Part shown: positions 1-10,500 of the stretch, in pieces
Position numbering within the stretch: the first letter of the stretch is position 1
How the letters are laid out: each line of letters opens with the position of its first letter
Assembly: GCA_009746045.1 (NCBI GenBank)
Contig: RPFO01000024.1
Coordinates: 5,001 to 69,000 of the forward strand
From: Mesostigma viride
Lineage: Eukaryota > Streptophyta > Mesostigmatophyceae > Mesostigmatales > Mesostigmataceae
Direction: 5' to 3'
DNA: 64,000 nt
The notes under the pieces: model-generated
Told to the model about the DNA's origin: nothing
The model's database searches: none
The model's input: the letters and a program-made list of their open reading frames with translations, nothing else
Translations under genes and position numbers: made by a program

Positions 1-1356
1 CGTGAATGCCTGTAGCGTCACTAACTTCCTCGTTGAATTATCGTCGAAATAATGCATGATAATTTTAGTATTCGAACATTCGACCGCTTTCATCCCGTGG
101 TAGAATGATGGGGTCGTCAGGTCGGGTGGACAGTAAGCTAAATGGGCCATCGAGCAGCAAAATTCCACGCGAAACGATTCACCGCGGAGGAAGCTATGTC
201 CCACTAGCCGGCACTTTCACATCCTGTATTGCTTCAATTGAATATCTAGTTTGGAGGGTCAACAACGGCAGGCTGCAGTCGGGATGACCCGGCAAGCTGC
301 AATTCAAAGCATCGGGGAAGAAATCCAAGCCTTCTGACGTACATGTTAGCAGGGCTGCGGATTCGTTGTCTCGTTCGTGTAGGGGCAATGTGAACTCAGA
401 TGAAAATCGGTTGTTTGAAGCGTGTGTACGTGTGTACGTGATATTGACTAAGAAGTCCACCTTGAAAGCACGTACCTTGGCGTGTTTGCCTACCTTTTGC
501 ATTATTGCGCAATTCACCCGGTGTCTTTACCTCTCTTCTCGCCTGGACTCCCTGCTGGACACTTATTCATGGCAAGTATACTAGCGAATGAAAGGTTTTT
601 CCAGCTTCAGTGGTCCACTGTAAACGAATATCTATTATGTGATATTCTTCTTCTTATTATTATATCTAGTGGTGAGTCATCTTCTATAGATTCAGCAATA
701 TCGGACATATTGGCACCCCTCTCCGGTAAAAAGTTTTTTTGCAGTTGGGCTGTTTCGAAGCGTTAAGTGAGATGCCTTCGGATCAGGAGACTCGCACAGC
801 CGCGAAATCATGCCAAAGGTCCTATGTTCGATTCCTTGTTGGTAGCTTCTCGGCTTTCTTACTTTCTGTGTTCCGCGGAATCTCAGATTTGGGCCGCTAG
901 CGTTTTCACGTTTGTTGCTTTCTGATCTGACAACAATTATATGAGGAAGGATATCGCCTGTGCATGGCAATTGCCTCAGGCATCACACGCCCCACATTGC
1001 CTGTCTCTCTGACTATTACCCCATCTTCTGTCATTTGTACGCGACATCAGTGTTCATGGGCGGACTTATGAGCAGCATGGCATGAAAGAAAGTACGTATG
1101 GTCCCTCTTACTTTTCTCTGACCTTCGTCCCCGTTTCCTTACTCCTTTCTGTGTTACATGCATGCTTAATGCTGTTATCGGTGGGCCCCTATGCGGGGCC
1201 CGAGGCCAGCATACGCCCATGGGAGTTTGTGCTTGAGCTTCCAGGGGCAAGGCTGGAGCAAACATGCGTGGTGACGCATGATGCTCGATGACGCTATCTA
1301 CACGAAGTATAAAGTGATCGCCGTGAATTTATTGGGGTCATCATTGCCAAGCGAGC
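1..1356. other. Upstream region, no gene seen
   Basis: I find no convincing coding region, RNA gene or mobile element here. Open frames are short, overlap on both strands and show no recognisable domain. The last few hundred bases presumably contain the promoter and 5' UTR of the gene starting at 1357, but I see no clear TATA box. Confidence 0.5.
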
Positions 1357-2457
1357 ATGGCGCCGCTCTCCTGCAAGAGGGCCCGGTGGTACTTGATCCT
1401 ACTACTGACAGCCCTCACCATCTTGCTGTTCCTTCATATGTCACGGCATCAAGCCCCGAGCAAGAAACTGTTCTTCATCGGCCTGAACAAGTCGGGAACC
1501 AAGGTGCTAGACCAGCTGACCCTCCTCCTCGGCCTGCACAGCTGCCACGATGTGTTCTGGGCCAGGGCCTCGCGGCGCCTTAACGCCAGCTACTTTGAAC
1601 AGGAAGCGCCCAAGTGCCAGGCGTTTTGCGACGGCGAGCAGCCGGCGTTTGATTGGCTGGACAAGACCTTCCCAGGGTCTGCGTTTGTGATGAACACGCG
1701 ACCGCTCGAATCCTGGCTTGTCTCGCGCCAGGCAGCGTACCGCAGGCTGGTGGCCACCCGCTTCTCCACGGTGCCCGAGCAAGAGTTGCGGCTCGAGTAC
1801 AGGACCAGGGCGCCAGACGTGCATTACTGGATGACGATGCGTGAGGCGTACCATGCGCGCGTGTTGCGATACTTTTCCAGTCATTTGCTCTTGAATGTCA
1901 GCACATCCTATGAAGCGATGCCGGTACCTGCAGTGGCTCAGCCTGGGCCCCTAATGGCGCCCACAGGCACAATTTACCGCTGCAGCCACCCAGGCGAGTC
2001 GTCGCGTCCAACATCTTTCTTCATGATGGTCGACCTGATCACCGATGGGGAGGCACGAGTGAGGGAACAGCTGCAGGAGTTGTTGAGGGAAAGTGGCTTG
2101 GACAAGGTTGCTCGGACGGCCACAAATAGCGTGGGGCCGGTTGGTGTCATCGGGCCCCAGTACGCGGAGAACACGCGACGAGCCAAGGCGTGCGTCTCCG
2201 GTGTCCTGGACAGCATTTCCCTCACGGCAGGGGAGCGTGCATCTGACCTCTTAGTGGGGCGCCCGTTGCCCCCGTTGCCGCGTGCCTACGACGGGTCAAA
2301 CTGTGTATATGATGCTATTCCGCTCGTGGCTAACAAGGCGATGAATGGCACCTCGTTGTGGGCAAGAAAAGGCAGGGTTCATGCAACAGGGCTGTGGCGA
2401 TTACGGAACACCCAGTCCCAGAAACGTATGGAAAGTTGGAAACATGGCATGGCTTAA
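1357..2457 (+). CDS. Type II membrane sulfotransferase-like protein
   Basis: Single open frame of 366 codons. Residues 11-28 form a strongly hydrophobic segment after a short basic N-terminus, as in Golgi type II enzymes. It is followed by a 5'-phosphosulfate-binding-like motif (FFIGLNKSGTK, about residues 40-50) and a 3'-phosphate-binding-like stretch (FPGSAFVMNTRPLESWL, about 104-120). These two motifs in this order are typical of PAPS-dependent sulfotransferases. Several N-x-S/T sequons (LNAS, LNVS, MNGT) fit a luminal domain. Donor and acceptor are inferred from family knowledge; the acceptor is unknown. The last roughly eight codons match repeat R1, and the stop TAA (2455-2457) lies inside the TTAA target duplication of the next element, so the native C-terminus and 3' UTR may be lost. 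It could also be a broader P-loop family member without sulfotransferase activity. Confidence 0.72.
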   Translation: MAPLSCKRARWYLILLLTALTILLFLHMSRHQAPSKKLFFIGLNKSGTKVLDQLTLLLGLHSCHDVFWARASRRLNASYFEQEAPKCQAFCDGEQPAFDWLDKTFPGSAFVMNTRPLESWLVSRQAAYRRLVATRFSTVPEQELRLEYRTRAPDVHYWMTMREAYHARVLRYFSSHLLLNVSTSYEAMPVPAVAQPGPLMAPTGTIYRCSHPGESSRPTSFFMMVDLITDGEARVREQLQELLRESGLDKVARTATNSVGPVGVIGPQYAENTRRAKACVSGVLDSISLTAGERASDLLVGRPLPPLPRAYDGSNCVYDAIPLVANKAMNGTSLWARKGRVHATGLWRLRNTQSQKRMESWKHGMA

Positions 2458-4276
2458 CCCGTGTTTTTTTAATTAGAACGCGATCTATCGCGTTGTAAGC
2501 TTTTTTTAGAACGCGTATAGCACCTAAGGAAAATTTTTTTTCATGGTCATGTATATACTTTCCTGAAAGCCCATAAATCAAAGGATTTTTTGAGCTACTC
2601 AGACCTACAAAATGCTTATTCATTAGAGAGATACACTGGTTTGAATACAGGGGGGTCTGACCATGACCGCGATTTCTTGACCCTAGTTAACAAGTCATGT
2701 GCTTATTCACAAATGGTTCATGAAAAAAATCTGGCTTCTTGCACGAGCTATGGGCAACATATGCAGGCTCTGTGAAACAAAACTCAGGCCCATTGGGCCA
2801 CTGGAGCTATTTTTCATTAGCATCACAATTACTACGCGGTACAACGCAGTGGGAAACATGAGAGCCCTTCACAACATTACGCAACGACACGAGCCCCATA
2901 AACGGGGCCATAGTGAGCTTGGAGGGTCAAAACGTTGAAAATAGGTGTTGTATAAGTTATACTGCATCAAACATGCATCAAACATCATGACTGGATGACC
3001 TAATATGACTGAATCAGGCAGCCATAGCCAAAGCCCATCATGAAATATGTGCTACATGACCTCCCCACGGAGGCATGTTATAATTTAATTTAATTTAATT
3101 TTAATAGCCAAAGCATCATCCACTCTCACGACGTGTTGAGCACATGCCTCGTGGGAACGGAGGTGCTGGGTTTTCATTCCATAACGCGTGCAATACTGAA
3201 AGAAAGAGGCACGTGTAATGCAAGGCTTGGATAGGTTGAGTGATCCATGAGCTTACATGCAGGCAAAGATGACGCTGGAATGCATGCTAGCAAATGGTGG
3301 CAAGATGCTAACAACACATGATTATACACCATGATTATGGGCACCTAGCTGATCTTCTTGCACAATCAACGCAGTATAAACCATCAATATCCAATCCTCA
3401 CGATACATGCACGGCTTGACGACGTATACAGCACCTAAATACTTCACAACTGCAACCTGGTATGGCTGACATGCAAGCAACGTCGAGTAGGATGGCGGTC
3501 TTAGAGAGGCTGGGCAGAGGTCGGTAGAAATAAGTGGAAAACTGGCAGAAACTAGGTAGAAACACGATATACTTACGCCTGCAAGCACTATTGAGCCGGT
3601 GGCAGAGGCCATTTCCAGGAAAATACAGCATACCGTAGCAATAGCCACGGTCACGCCTTATGCTATTTGCAGGCACCATCATGCCCGGAGCTACCCAATA
3701 AAAGTCTGCACAAATCTCGGTTTAGCCGAGAGTCCGGGCGTTCGGAATGAATGAACATGTGTTAAGAAGTCGAAACACCATGGAAATACCAAGCATGGTG
3801 CCGCAGCAGACCCGAGTCTTGATGTAATAATATGTATATGCCGGTTTCCAGGGTTTCCGCATGAAAGTTGGGTGAGAAACTGGAAAAAACTACGTTTCCT
3901 TTGCCCCAGTACCTCAACAAACTCGTAGAAACCTAATTATCAACCTTTGAACGCATCATCATGGTCGTGCTACCCAACAGCCACTGAAATTCGCGCGAAA
4001 ACTGGCGAGATCTACCTGCCGCCATCGCCGTCGTCTTCACCTTCGTCCCGCGAAAATGCCTGATTTCAGTGGTACATATTTGTTTGCAGCTGTCACAAAC
4101 AAAATACCAAAAATACCAGGATTTTTTCTGGAATTCTATGAGATGTTTCTGACCTATTTTGAAAGTTTCAGACCAAAAATCGCATGTTTAATAGGTTTGC
4201 CACGTGTCAGATTACAACGCGATACATCGCGTTCTAACCCTACAACGCGATGTATCGCGTTGTAAAAAAACACGGG
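2458..4276. mobile_element. piggyBac-like non-autonomous element, TTAA target duplication
   Basis: The 1819-bp segment begins CCCGTGTTTTTTTA and ends with the reverse complement TAAAAAAACACGGG. Both ends are flanked by TTAA (2454-2457 and 4277-4280). CCC...GGG termini with a TTAA duplication are the signature of the piggyBac superfamily. Next to the terminal repeats are palindromic blocks with core ACGCGAT.TATCGCGT (about 2478-2497, 4217-4235, 4244-4263). There is no transposase frame, so it is non-autonomous. An R1 copy near 59.43 kb shows the uninterrupted target (CACGTTAGCCATGCC), supporting insertion. It contains a LINE-type tail at 3041-3107. Confidence 0.82.
3041..3107 (+). repeat. LINE-type 3' hairpin plus (AATTT)n tail
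   Basis: A short stretch with CTCCCCACGGAG capable of forming a small hairpin is followed by ATGTTATAATTTAATTTAA repeats. The same module ends LINE-derived fragments elsewhere in the window, for example 50886-50950. Here only the very 3' end is visible, inside the piggyBac-like element. Confidence 0.65.
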
Positions 4277-4280
4277 TTAA

Positions 4281-4636
4281 CGTAATGACTGACTAGCTAG
4301 ACCTTTTCAGTGGACGTTTTCCATTTGCGGGTATTTCCTCGTAAATGGTGGGAGAGCAATTGCAGCGATGGTGCTCACCACTAGACACTCCCGGCCAGTT
4401 AAACTCGAATTTAACACATGCTCTGATCAAGCAGCTGTTTCCGGCCCCGCCGTCTAGGTCATCTAGTCGCTCTACACGTAACCCAGCCATAATTTCAATG
4501 CACAAGGCTACACATCTCCATCTCCATTCATCTTCATAATCCTGAACGACTCGAAAATGCGGACAAGATAACGGCAGGCTCGAGCTACCGTGGTCCGGAT
4601 TCTCACGGTTTCTGGCCTGCGCTGGTTGTCTCCTTG
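4281..4636 (-). repeat. Dispersed repeat R1, copy 1 (split by the piggyBac-like element)
   Basis: This is the reverse complement of the repeat seen at 21014-21349 and 57751-59567. It starts at the end reading CAAGGAGACAACCAGC and runs to GGTCTAGCTAGTCAGTCAT. R1 resumes beyond the piggyBac-like element as GCCATGCCATG at about 2437-2453, inside the last codons of the sulfotransferase-like gene. There is no coding potential. R1 reaches about 500 bp where complete (57751-59567 minus its hAT insert). Confidence 0.75.
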
Positions 4637-5561
4637 ATATGGTTTAAGCAACGCCCAGCCCTACCTGGCGGTGATTTGAGCAGTTTGCTAAACACGAAAG
4701 CAAGGCTTTCACAACCTACACGGGGTTGACAAAAGGGAAATGCACCCCAAGCGCATGCCATGGTTCCCTGTTAAGGCAACCACATTGGGTGTAATGGAAT
4801 GAAGCATATTATACCCTGCTGATTTCTATAGAAATGAAACTGAAATCACATCTCGTACCATATACTGAACATACATCCTGGTATGCTGGAGGGGCTTGAT
4901 GAATTCAATTGGTGAAAAACTTAGAGAGCGACTGATTCCAATCTTCGTGCCGGCCCTGCATGCGCCTAGACTTTGATCGCTCGGTGCAATCTTCGATCTA
5001 GCGCTTTTGGAGTTGAGGCTGTATTTTGTGCACATGCCTCGGCTCCAAAACCTGGATAGACCTTCAGCAATCAGGCTAGCTGCTTGGGCTCCACTCAGAT
5101 GGTTCCCATCACAATATCATGAATGCCAGCAGCTGAGAGCTGCTAGGTGGTTGCAACGCTCATAAAATTTGCGTTGAATACACCGTCACATGATGAGTGC
5201 TGCACAGGGCAGGCTTACTACGTTGCATGAGCCCATTGATCGGCCATGGCACAAATTTCATTGTACATGTGGCCAAAACATCCAACGTTCCATGCAGCCT
5301 GCGAGCAACTCGCTTCAGTGTATCCCCCAAAGTGCAAATGTAAGGGGTGCAGTCGGTGGACCTTCCCCCCACGTGGACGTTTCCTTGTGCAACACACGGC
5401 GCTGTGGCATGGGCATGCAGGCCCACAGGGCAATGGGAGATCGTCGCCGCGCACGCCAGCCGGCTCCCCGTGAGAGAGGCCAGCGCACGCAGACATGCCG
5501 GTCACCACACCGTGTGGGTGCATGGAACTAGGTAGAACAGTACTTGTGCCCCCCCGTGGGC
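4637..5561. other. Intergenic and helicase 3' flank, nothing recognised
   Basis: No frame with recognisable homology. The right part should hold the 3' UTR and polyadenylation region of the minus-strand helicase. A second copy of the terminal codons and stop of that gene lies at about 5532-5560 (GGCACAAGTACT repeated), apparently a small tandem duplication of its last 32 bases. Confidence 0.5.
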
Positions 5562-6590
5562 CTAGGTGAGCGAGTACTTGTGCCCCCCGAGGGCCCAAAC
5601 TGTCCCCCGAACTCTCCTCCAACACACGTTTGACCTCGGCGCGCGCCTTCTTGACGATGCTCTCGGTAGGGCCCTCGATCACCAGGTACAGCTTGCGCTC
5701 CGTGCCCGTGGGTGGCGGCCGGTTGGGCGCAAAGTACTGCCCCTTGGTCGTGATCGCGGCACCGGTGAACTCGGTGATCTGTGCCATCGTCTCGCGGTGG
5801 GTGATCTTCCACCGCGCGTGCTGCGGGTAGTCATTGATCTCCAGCTCGCAGGCGTAATGGATCTGTTCACCCGCCTCCTCGCCGGTTGATGCCGCGGTAG
5901 CCGCCGCGGGCACGGGCGCCCCAGGCACGGCCACCCCCAGCTTGGCCTGCACCGCCATGGCCATGGCCTGTGCGGCTGCCTTGGCGGCAGCCATCGGGTC
6001 CCCCCGCGGCCGCCGCCTTCTTCTGTGCGAGGATGGCCTCTGCGGCCGCCTTGGCCTGCAGCACCGCCGCGCTGAGGGGCACCGCGAGCGCACCCCCTTG
6101 CCCCCCCCGCCGCGCCGCCACCCCCTGCGGCGCCCTTGACCACGCGGATGATGGTCCCGTCCGCCTGTGGTCCTGCTGCCCCCGGTCGCTTGGCATCGGG
6201 CGCCTCCTTCTCCTCGTCATCGCTCTCCTCGGCCTCCTTCTCCTCTGCGTAGCCGTACTCCAGCAGCTGCATCTTGCGGCTCTCCTTGCGCGCCGCCTCC
6301 TCGGCGATAGAGAAGCGGAAGCCACTGCCGCCAAACCCGGACCCGTGCGCCTGCACCAGCCCTGCCTTGACTTTGGCGTTGAAGCCGTCGGCAAGCTTGG
6401 CGAGGTCCTCTGGGATGGGGCTACCGGACTGTTCCAGCGCCTTGAGGATATCGGGCGCAAAGCGCTCCTCCTCCGGCGAGATGAAGGTGACGGCGGTGCC
6501 CTTGCGGCCGGCACGCCCCGTACGGCCCACGCGGTGCACGTAGTCCTCGTAGTGGTTCGGCACGTCGTAGTTGATCACCAGTTGCAGGTC
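5562..6590 (-). CDS. PRP5 helicase exon 7, C-terminal
   Basis: Encodes [20 protein letters not shown] (motif VI), the post-core region, an acidic stretch, Ala-rich helices and the C-terminal domain containing [15 protein letters not shown] and [11 protein letters not shown], which matches the end of DDX46. The frame changes three times, each in a C/G run (6093-6108, 6000-6005, 5583-5588). With the last run one G shorter, the protein would end GHKYSLT at the stop complementary to 5562-5564, similar to plant orthologues ending near GRYSVV. Confidence 0.8.
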
Positions 6591-7553
6591 CTGCGGGGAA
6601 CCATTGTTCAAAAGGCATGGCAACAGGGGGCAAGAAAATGAGCCTTCCACCGTGCATGGGCGTGGGCATGCGTGGGGGCTCCAGAACAAATAGCTGCGAG
6701 CAAAGGAGAGCCATTGAGATCCAGCACGGCGCTGGCCCGTAGCAACCACAGCGAGCGCTACGCTGTACGCCTATCGACAAGCTCATAAGACAGGAACCGC
6801 AGAGCAAATCAACGCTTCAAAGGGGCGACACGGAAACATGGCAGCAACACAGGCCACGAGGGTGTCCAACTGTCCATGTGCCACGAGGGCGGCCAAGCCA
6901 AGAGCTGCCCCACATCACCCACCCACCATAACACATCCGCACGCATGCTTCCGCACAAAACACACACATGCTGTTCTCCTGCACAGCATGCCTAATGAGC
7001 TTGCAGCCTTTTCTGCCCCACAACCTGCCACATTGCGGGTGACCGCCTAGTGCGGGTGAACTATGAAATCCTACCCCTACTGTGGTGCAGCAAAGCATCC
7101 ACTCCCGAATGCTGGCGTTCTAGTCGGTGTGCCACATGGCCCTCACCTTGACGTCCAGCCCCCTAGCGGCGATGCTGGTGGCGACGAGCAGGTTGCAGAT
7201 CCCCCCTTGAAGTCGGCCAGCGTTCCCTCTCGGTCTTGCTGGTCCTTGCCACCGTGCAGGCTGAGGCATGCGTAGCCCGCCTTGAGCAGGTCACGGAACA
7301 TGTTGTCCGCCTTCTCCTGCGAGTGCACAAAGATGAGCACCTGCACGAGGGTGCGGGGGGGAGGGGAGGGCAGAAGCAGCGGGAAAGGAGTGCGAAGGTG
7401 GAGCAGCTGCCTCAGCCGCGCTATCGCATCACGTGCTGCTTTATAAATGGAATGCACACGAAATGCACAAGTAGAAAGACCACTCCAGCAACACATTTCA
7501 ATAAGTTTCCGGATCATTAGCAAGGCCACCCGCAAGTACTTGCTGTGGTTGGA

Positions 7554-7584
<31 letters not shown>

Positions 7585-10500
7585 GCTCCCGGAGACCAAC
7601 CATCCCACTGAGGCACAGGCGACCACTCTTTATGCGGCGCGCCCTACAACCAGGGTGCTACCAGCATGAGCCAGGGATCAAATCAGCCACCGCACGCCAG
7701 TAGGCAGATGCGTAGTGCCACGACATCTCATCCCCAGCACAGCTCTGCTTCGCTCTTGAGTCCTTTCCTATCCCTACGCGAGGGCCCTCAACCACCCCTA
7801 CCATGTCCAAACAACCCACGGCCGTATCTGAAACACGTCTGTATTCAACGTGCTCGGCTGCGTTGTCCATCTCAGCATCTACCCATTTCCCTTTCTCCAT
7901 CCACTCACCGCCCTCCCAAAACCCACCTTCCCCTTCTCCATCCGCTCCCCCCCCCATCCTCCCCGTCCCACCCACCTTCCCCTTCTCCATCCGCTCCCCC
8001 CCCCATCCTCCCCGTCCCACCCACCTTCCCCTTCTCCATCCGCTCCCCCCCCCATCCTCCCCGTCCCACCCACCTTCCCCTTCTCCATCCACTCGCCCAG
8101 CAGCTCCAGCACGCGCAGGAAGCGGTCCCCCTCCTCGCGCACCTCCACAACCTGCGTGATGTCCTTGTTCACCACGCTGCGCCCGCCCACCTTCGCACGA
8201 TGCGAGCACACGCCGGCAGGGCAACAGGAAGCAGCACAACACAGACACATCGACGCCACCGCAGATTTACAGTGACACCACCGCAGGTTTGCAGCGCACA
8301 GCAAGATCAGTCGCTGGGCACACGAGCATGACTTTAATTGATTACCTCCGCAGTTGAAGTCACCATGCCCAGAACCGCGTGGTATAAGAGATGGGTGCCA
8401 CCGCGTGATATAAGAGATGGGTGCCACCGCGTGATATAAGAGATGGGTGCCACCGCGTGGTATAAGAGATGGGTGCCACCGCGTGATATAAGAGATGGGT
8501 GCCACCGCGTGATATAAGAGATGGGCGCCACCGCGTGATATAAGAGATGGGCGCCACCGCGTGATATAAGAGATGGGTGCCACCGCGTGGTATAAGAGAT
8601 GGGTGCCACCGCGTGATATAAGAGATGGGCGCCACCGCGTGATATAAGAGATGGGTGCCACCGCGTGATATAAGAGATGGGTGCCACCGCGTGGTATAAG
8701 AGATGGGTGCCACCGCGTGATATAAGAGATGGGTGCCACCGCGTGGTATAAGAGATGGGCGCCACCGCGTGATATAAGAGATGGGTGCCACCGCGTGGTA
8801 TAAGAGATGGGTGCCACCGCGTGATATAAGAGATGGGTGCCACCGCGTGGTATAAGAGATGGGTGCCACCGCGTGATATAAGAGATGGGCGCCACCGCGT
8901 GGTATAAGAGATGGGCGCCACCGCGTGATATAAGAGATGGGCGCCACCGCGTGGTATAAGAGATGGGCGCCACCGCGTGATATAAGAGATGGGTGCCACC
9001 GCGTGATATAAGAGATGGGTGCCACCGCGTGGTATAAGAGATGGGTGCCACCGCGTGGTATAAGAGATGGGTGCCACCGCGTGGTATAAGAGATGGGCGC
9101 CACCGCGTGATATAAGAGATGGGTGCCACCGCGTGATATAAGAGATGGGTGCCACCGCGTGATATAAGAGATGGGTGCCACCGCGTGATATAAGAGATGG
9201 GTGCCACCGCGTGGTATAAGAGATGGGTGCCACCGCGTGGTATAAGAGATGGGCGCCACCGCGTGATATAAGAGATGGGTGCCACCGCGTGATATAAGAG
9301 ATGGGTGCCACCGCGTGGTATAAGAGATGGGTGCCACCGCGTGATATAAGAGATGGGTGCCACCGCGTGATATAAGAGATGGGCGCCACCGCGTGATATA
9401 AGAGATGGGTGCCACCGCGTGATATAAGAGATGGGTGCCACCGCGTGGTATAAGAGATGGGTGCCACCGCGTGATATAAGAGATGGGTGCCACCGCGTGG
9501 TATAAGAGATGGGCGCCACCGCGTGATATAAGAGATGGGTGCCACCGCGTGGTATAAGAGATGGGTGCCACCGCGTGATATAAGAGATGGGTGCCACCGC
9601 GTGGTATAAGAGATGGGTGCCACCGCGTGATATAAGAGATGGGCGCCACCGCGTGATATAAGAGATGGGTGCCACCGCGTGATATAAGAGATGGGTGCCA
9701 CCGCGTGGTATAAGAGATGGGTGCCACCGCGTGGTATAAGAGATGGGTGCCACCGCGTGGTATAAGAGATGGGCGCCACCGCGTGATATAAGAGATGGGT
9801 GCCACCGCGTGATATAAGAGATGGGTGCCACCGCGTGATATAAGAGATGGGTGCCACCGCGTGATATAAGAGATGGGTGCCACCGCGTGGTATAAGAGAT
9901 GGGTGCCACCGCGTGGTATAAGAGATGGGCGCCACCGCGTGATATAAGAGATGGGTGCCACCGCGTGATATAAGAGATGGGTGCCACCGCGTGGTATAAG
10001 AGATGGGTGCCACCGCGTGATATAAGAGATGGGTGCCACCGCGTGATATAAGAGATGGGTGCCACCGCGTGGTATAAGAGATGGGTGCCACCGCGTGGTA
10101 TAAGAGATGGGTGCCACCGCGTGATATAAGAGATGGGTGCCACCGCGTGGTATAAGAGATGGGTGCCACCGCGTGGTATAAGAGATGGGTGCCACCGCGT
10201 GGTATAAGAGATGGGTGCCACAGGGCCGCCTGCGCCAGGTGTCCACAAGGCAAGGCAGAGCCCATCTTGAGGGACTGCGTCGCTGCAGACGCATTGCCAT
10301 ATGCTGGCATCCCATCACTGCTTCCCATAACAGGCAGATGATGTTTACGTACATCACGAATGGTCAGCTGCTGCTGACGCATGCATTCAAGTCTTATTTT
10401 TCATCTAGCAACCATTCAAGTGGGCAGGGCAAGAATCTGCAGGCTGAAGGCTGATACACGCTGCAAGTGACGACAGCAAGGCCAGTTCTACCCTTGAAGG

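Larger units (their letters stand above)
7341..8073 (-). other. Helicase intron 5 (733 bp)
   Basis: Donor GGGAAG|GTGGGT, acceptor CGTGCAG|GTGCTC. Contains tandem copies of the exon 5 end with its donor (7924-8073) and a TG run at 7554-7578. Confidence 0.85.

Noticed and set aside
765..855. Possible tRNA with B-box-like GTTCGATTCC
   Set aside because: Bases around the TTCGATT loop do not pair into a T-arm, and no acceptor stem or anticodon arm can be drawn.
7879..10382. Minus-strand frames of 665-789 codons
   Set aside because: They are readings of the 26-bp array in intron 4. Only VGGRSVV... to MEKGK (exon 5) is genuine coding sequence.
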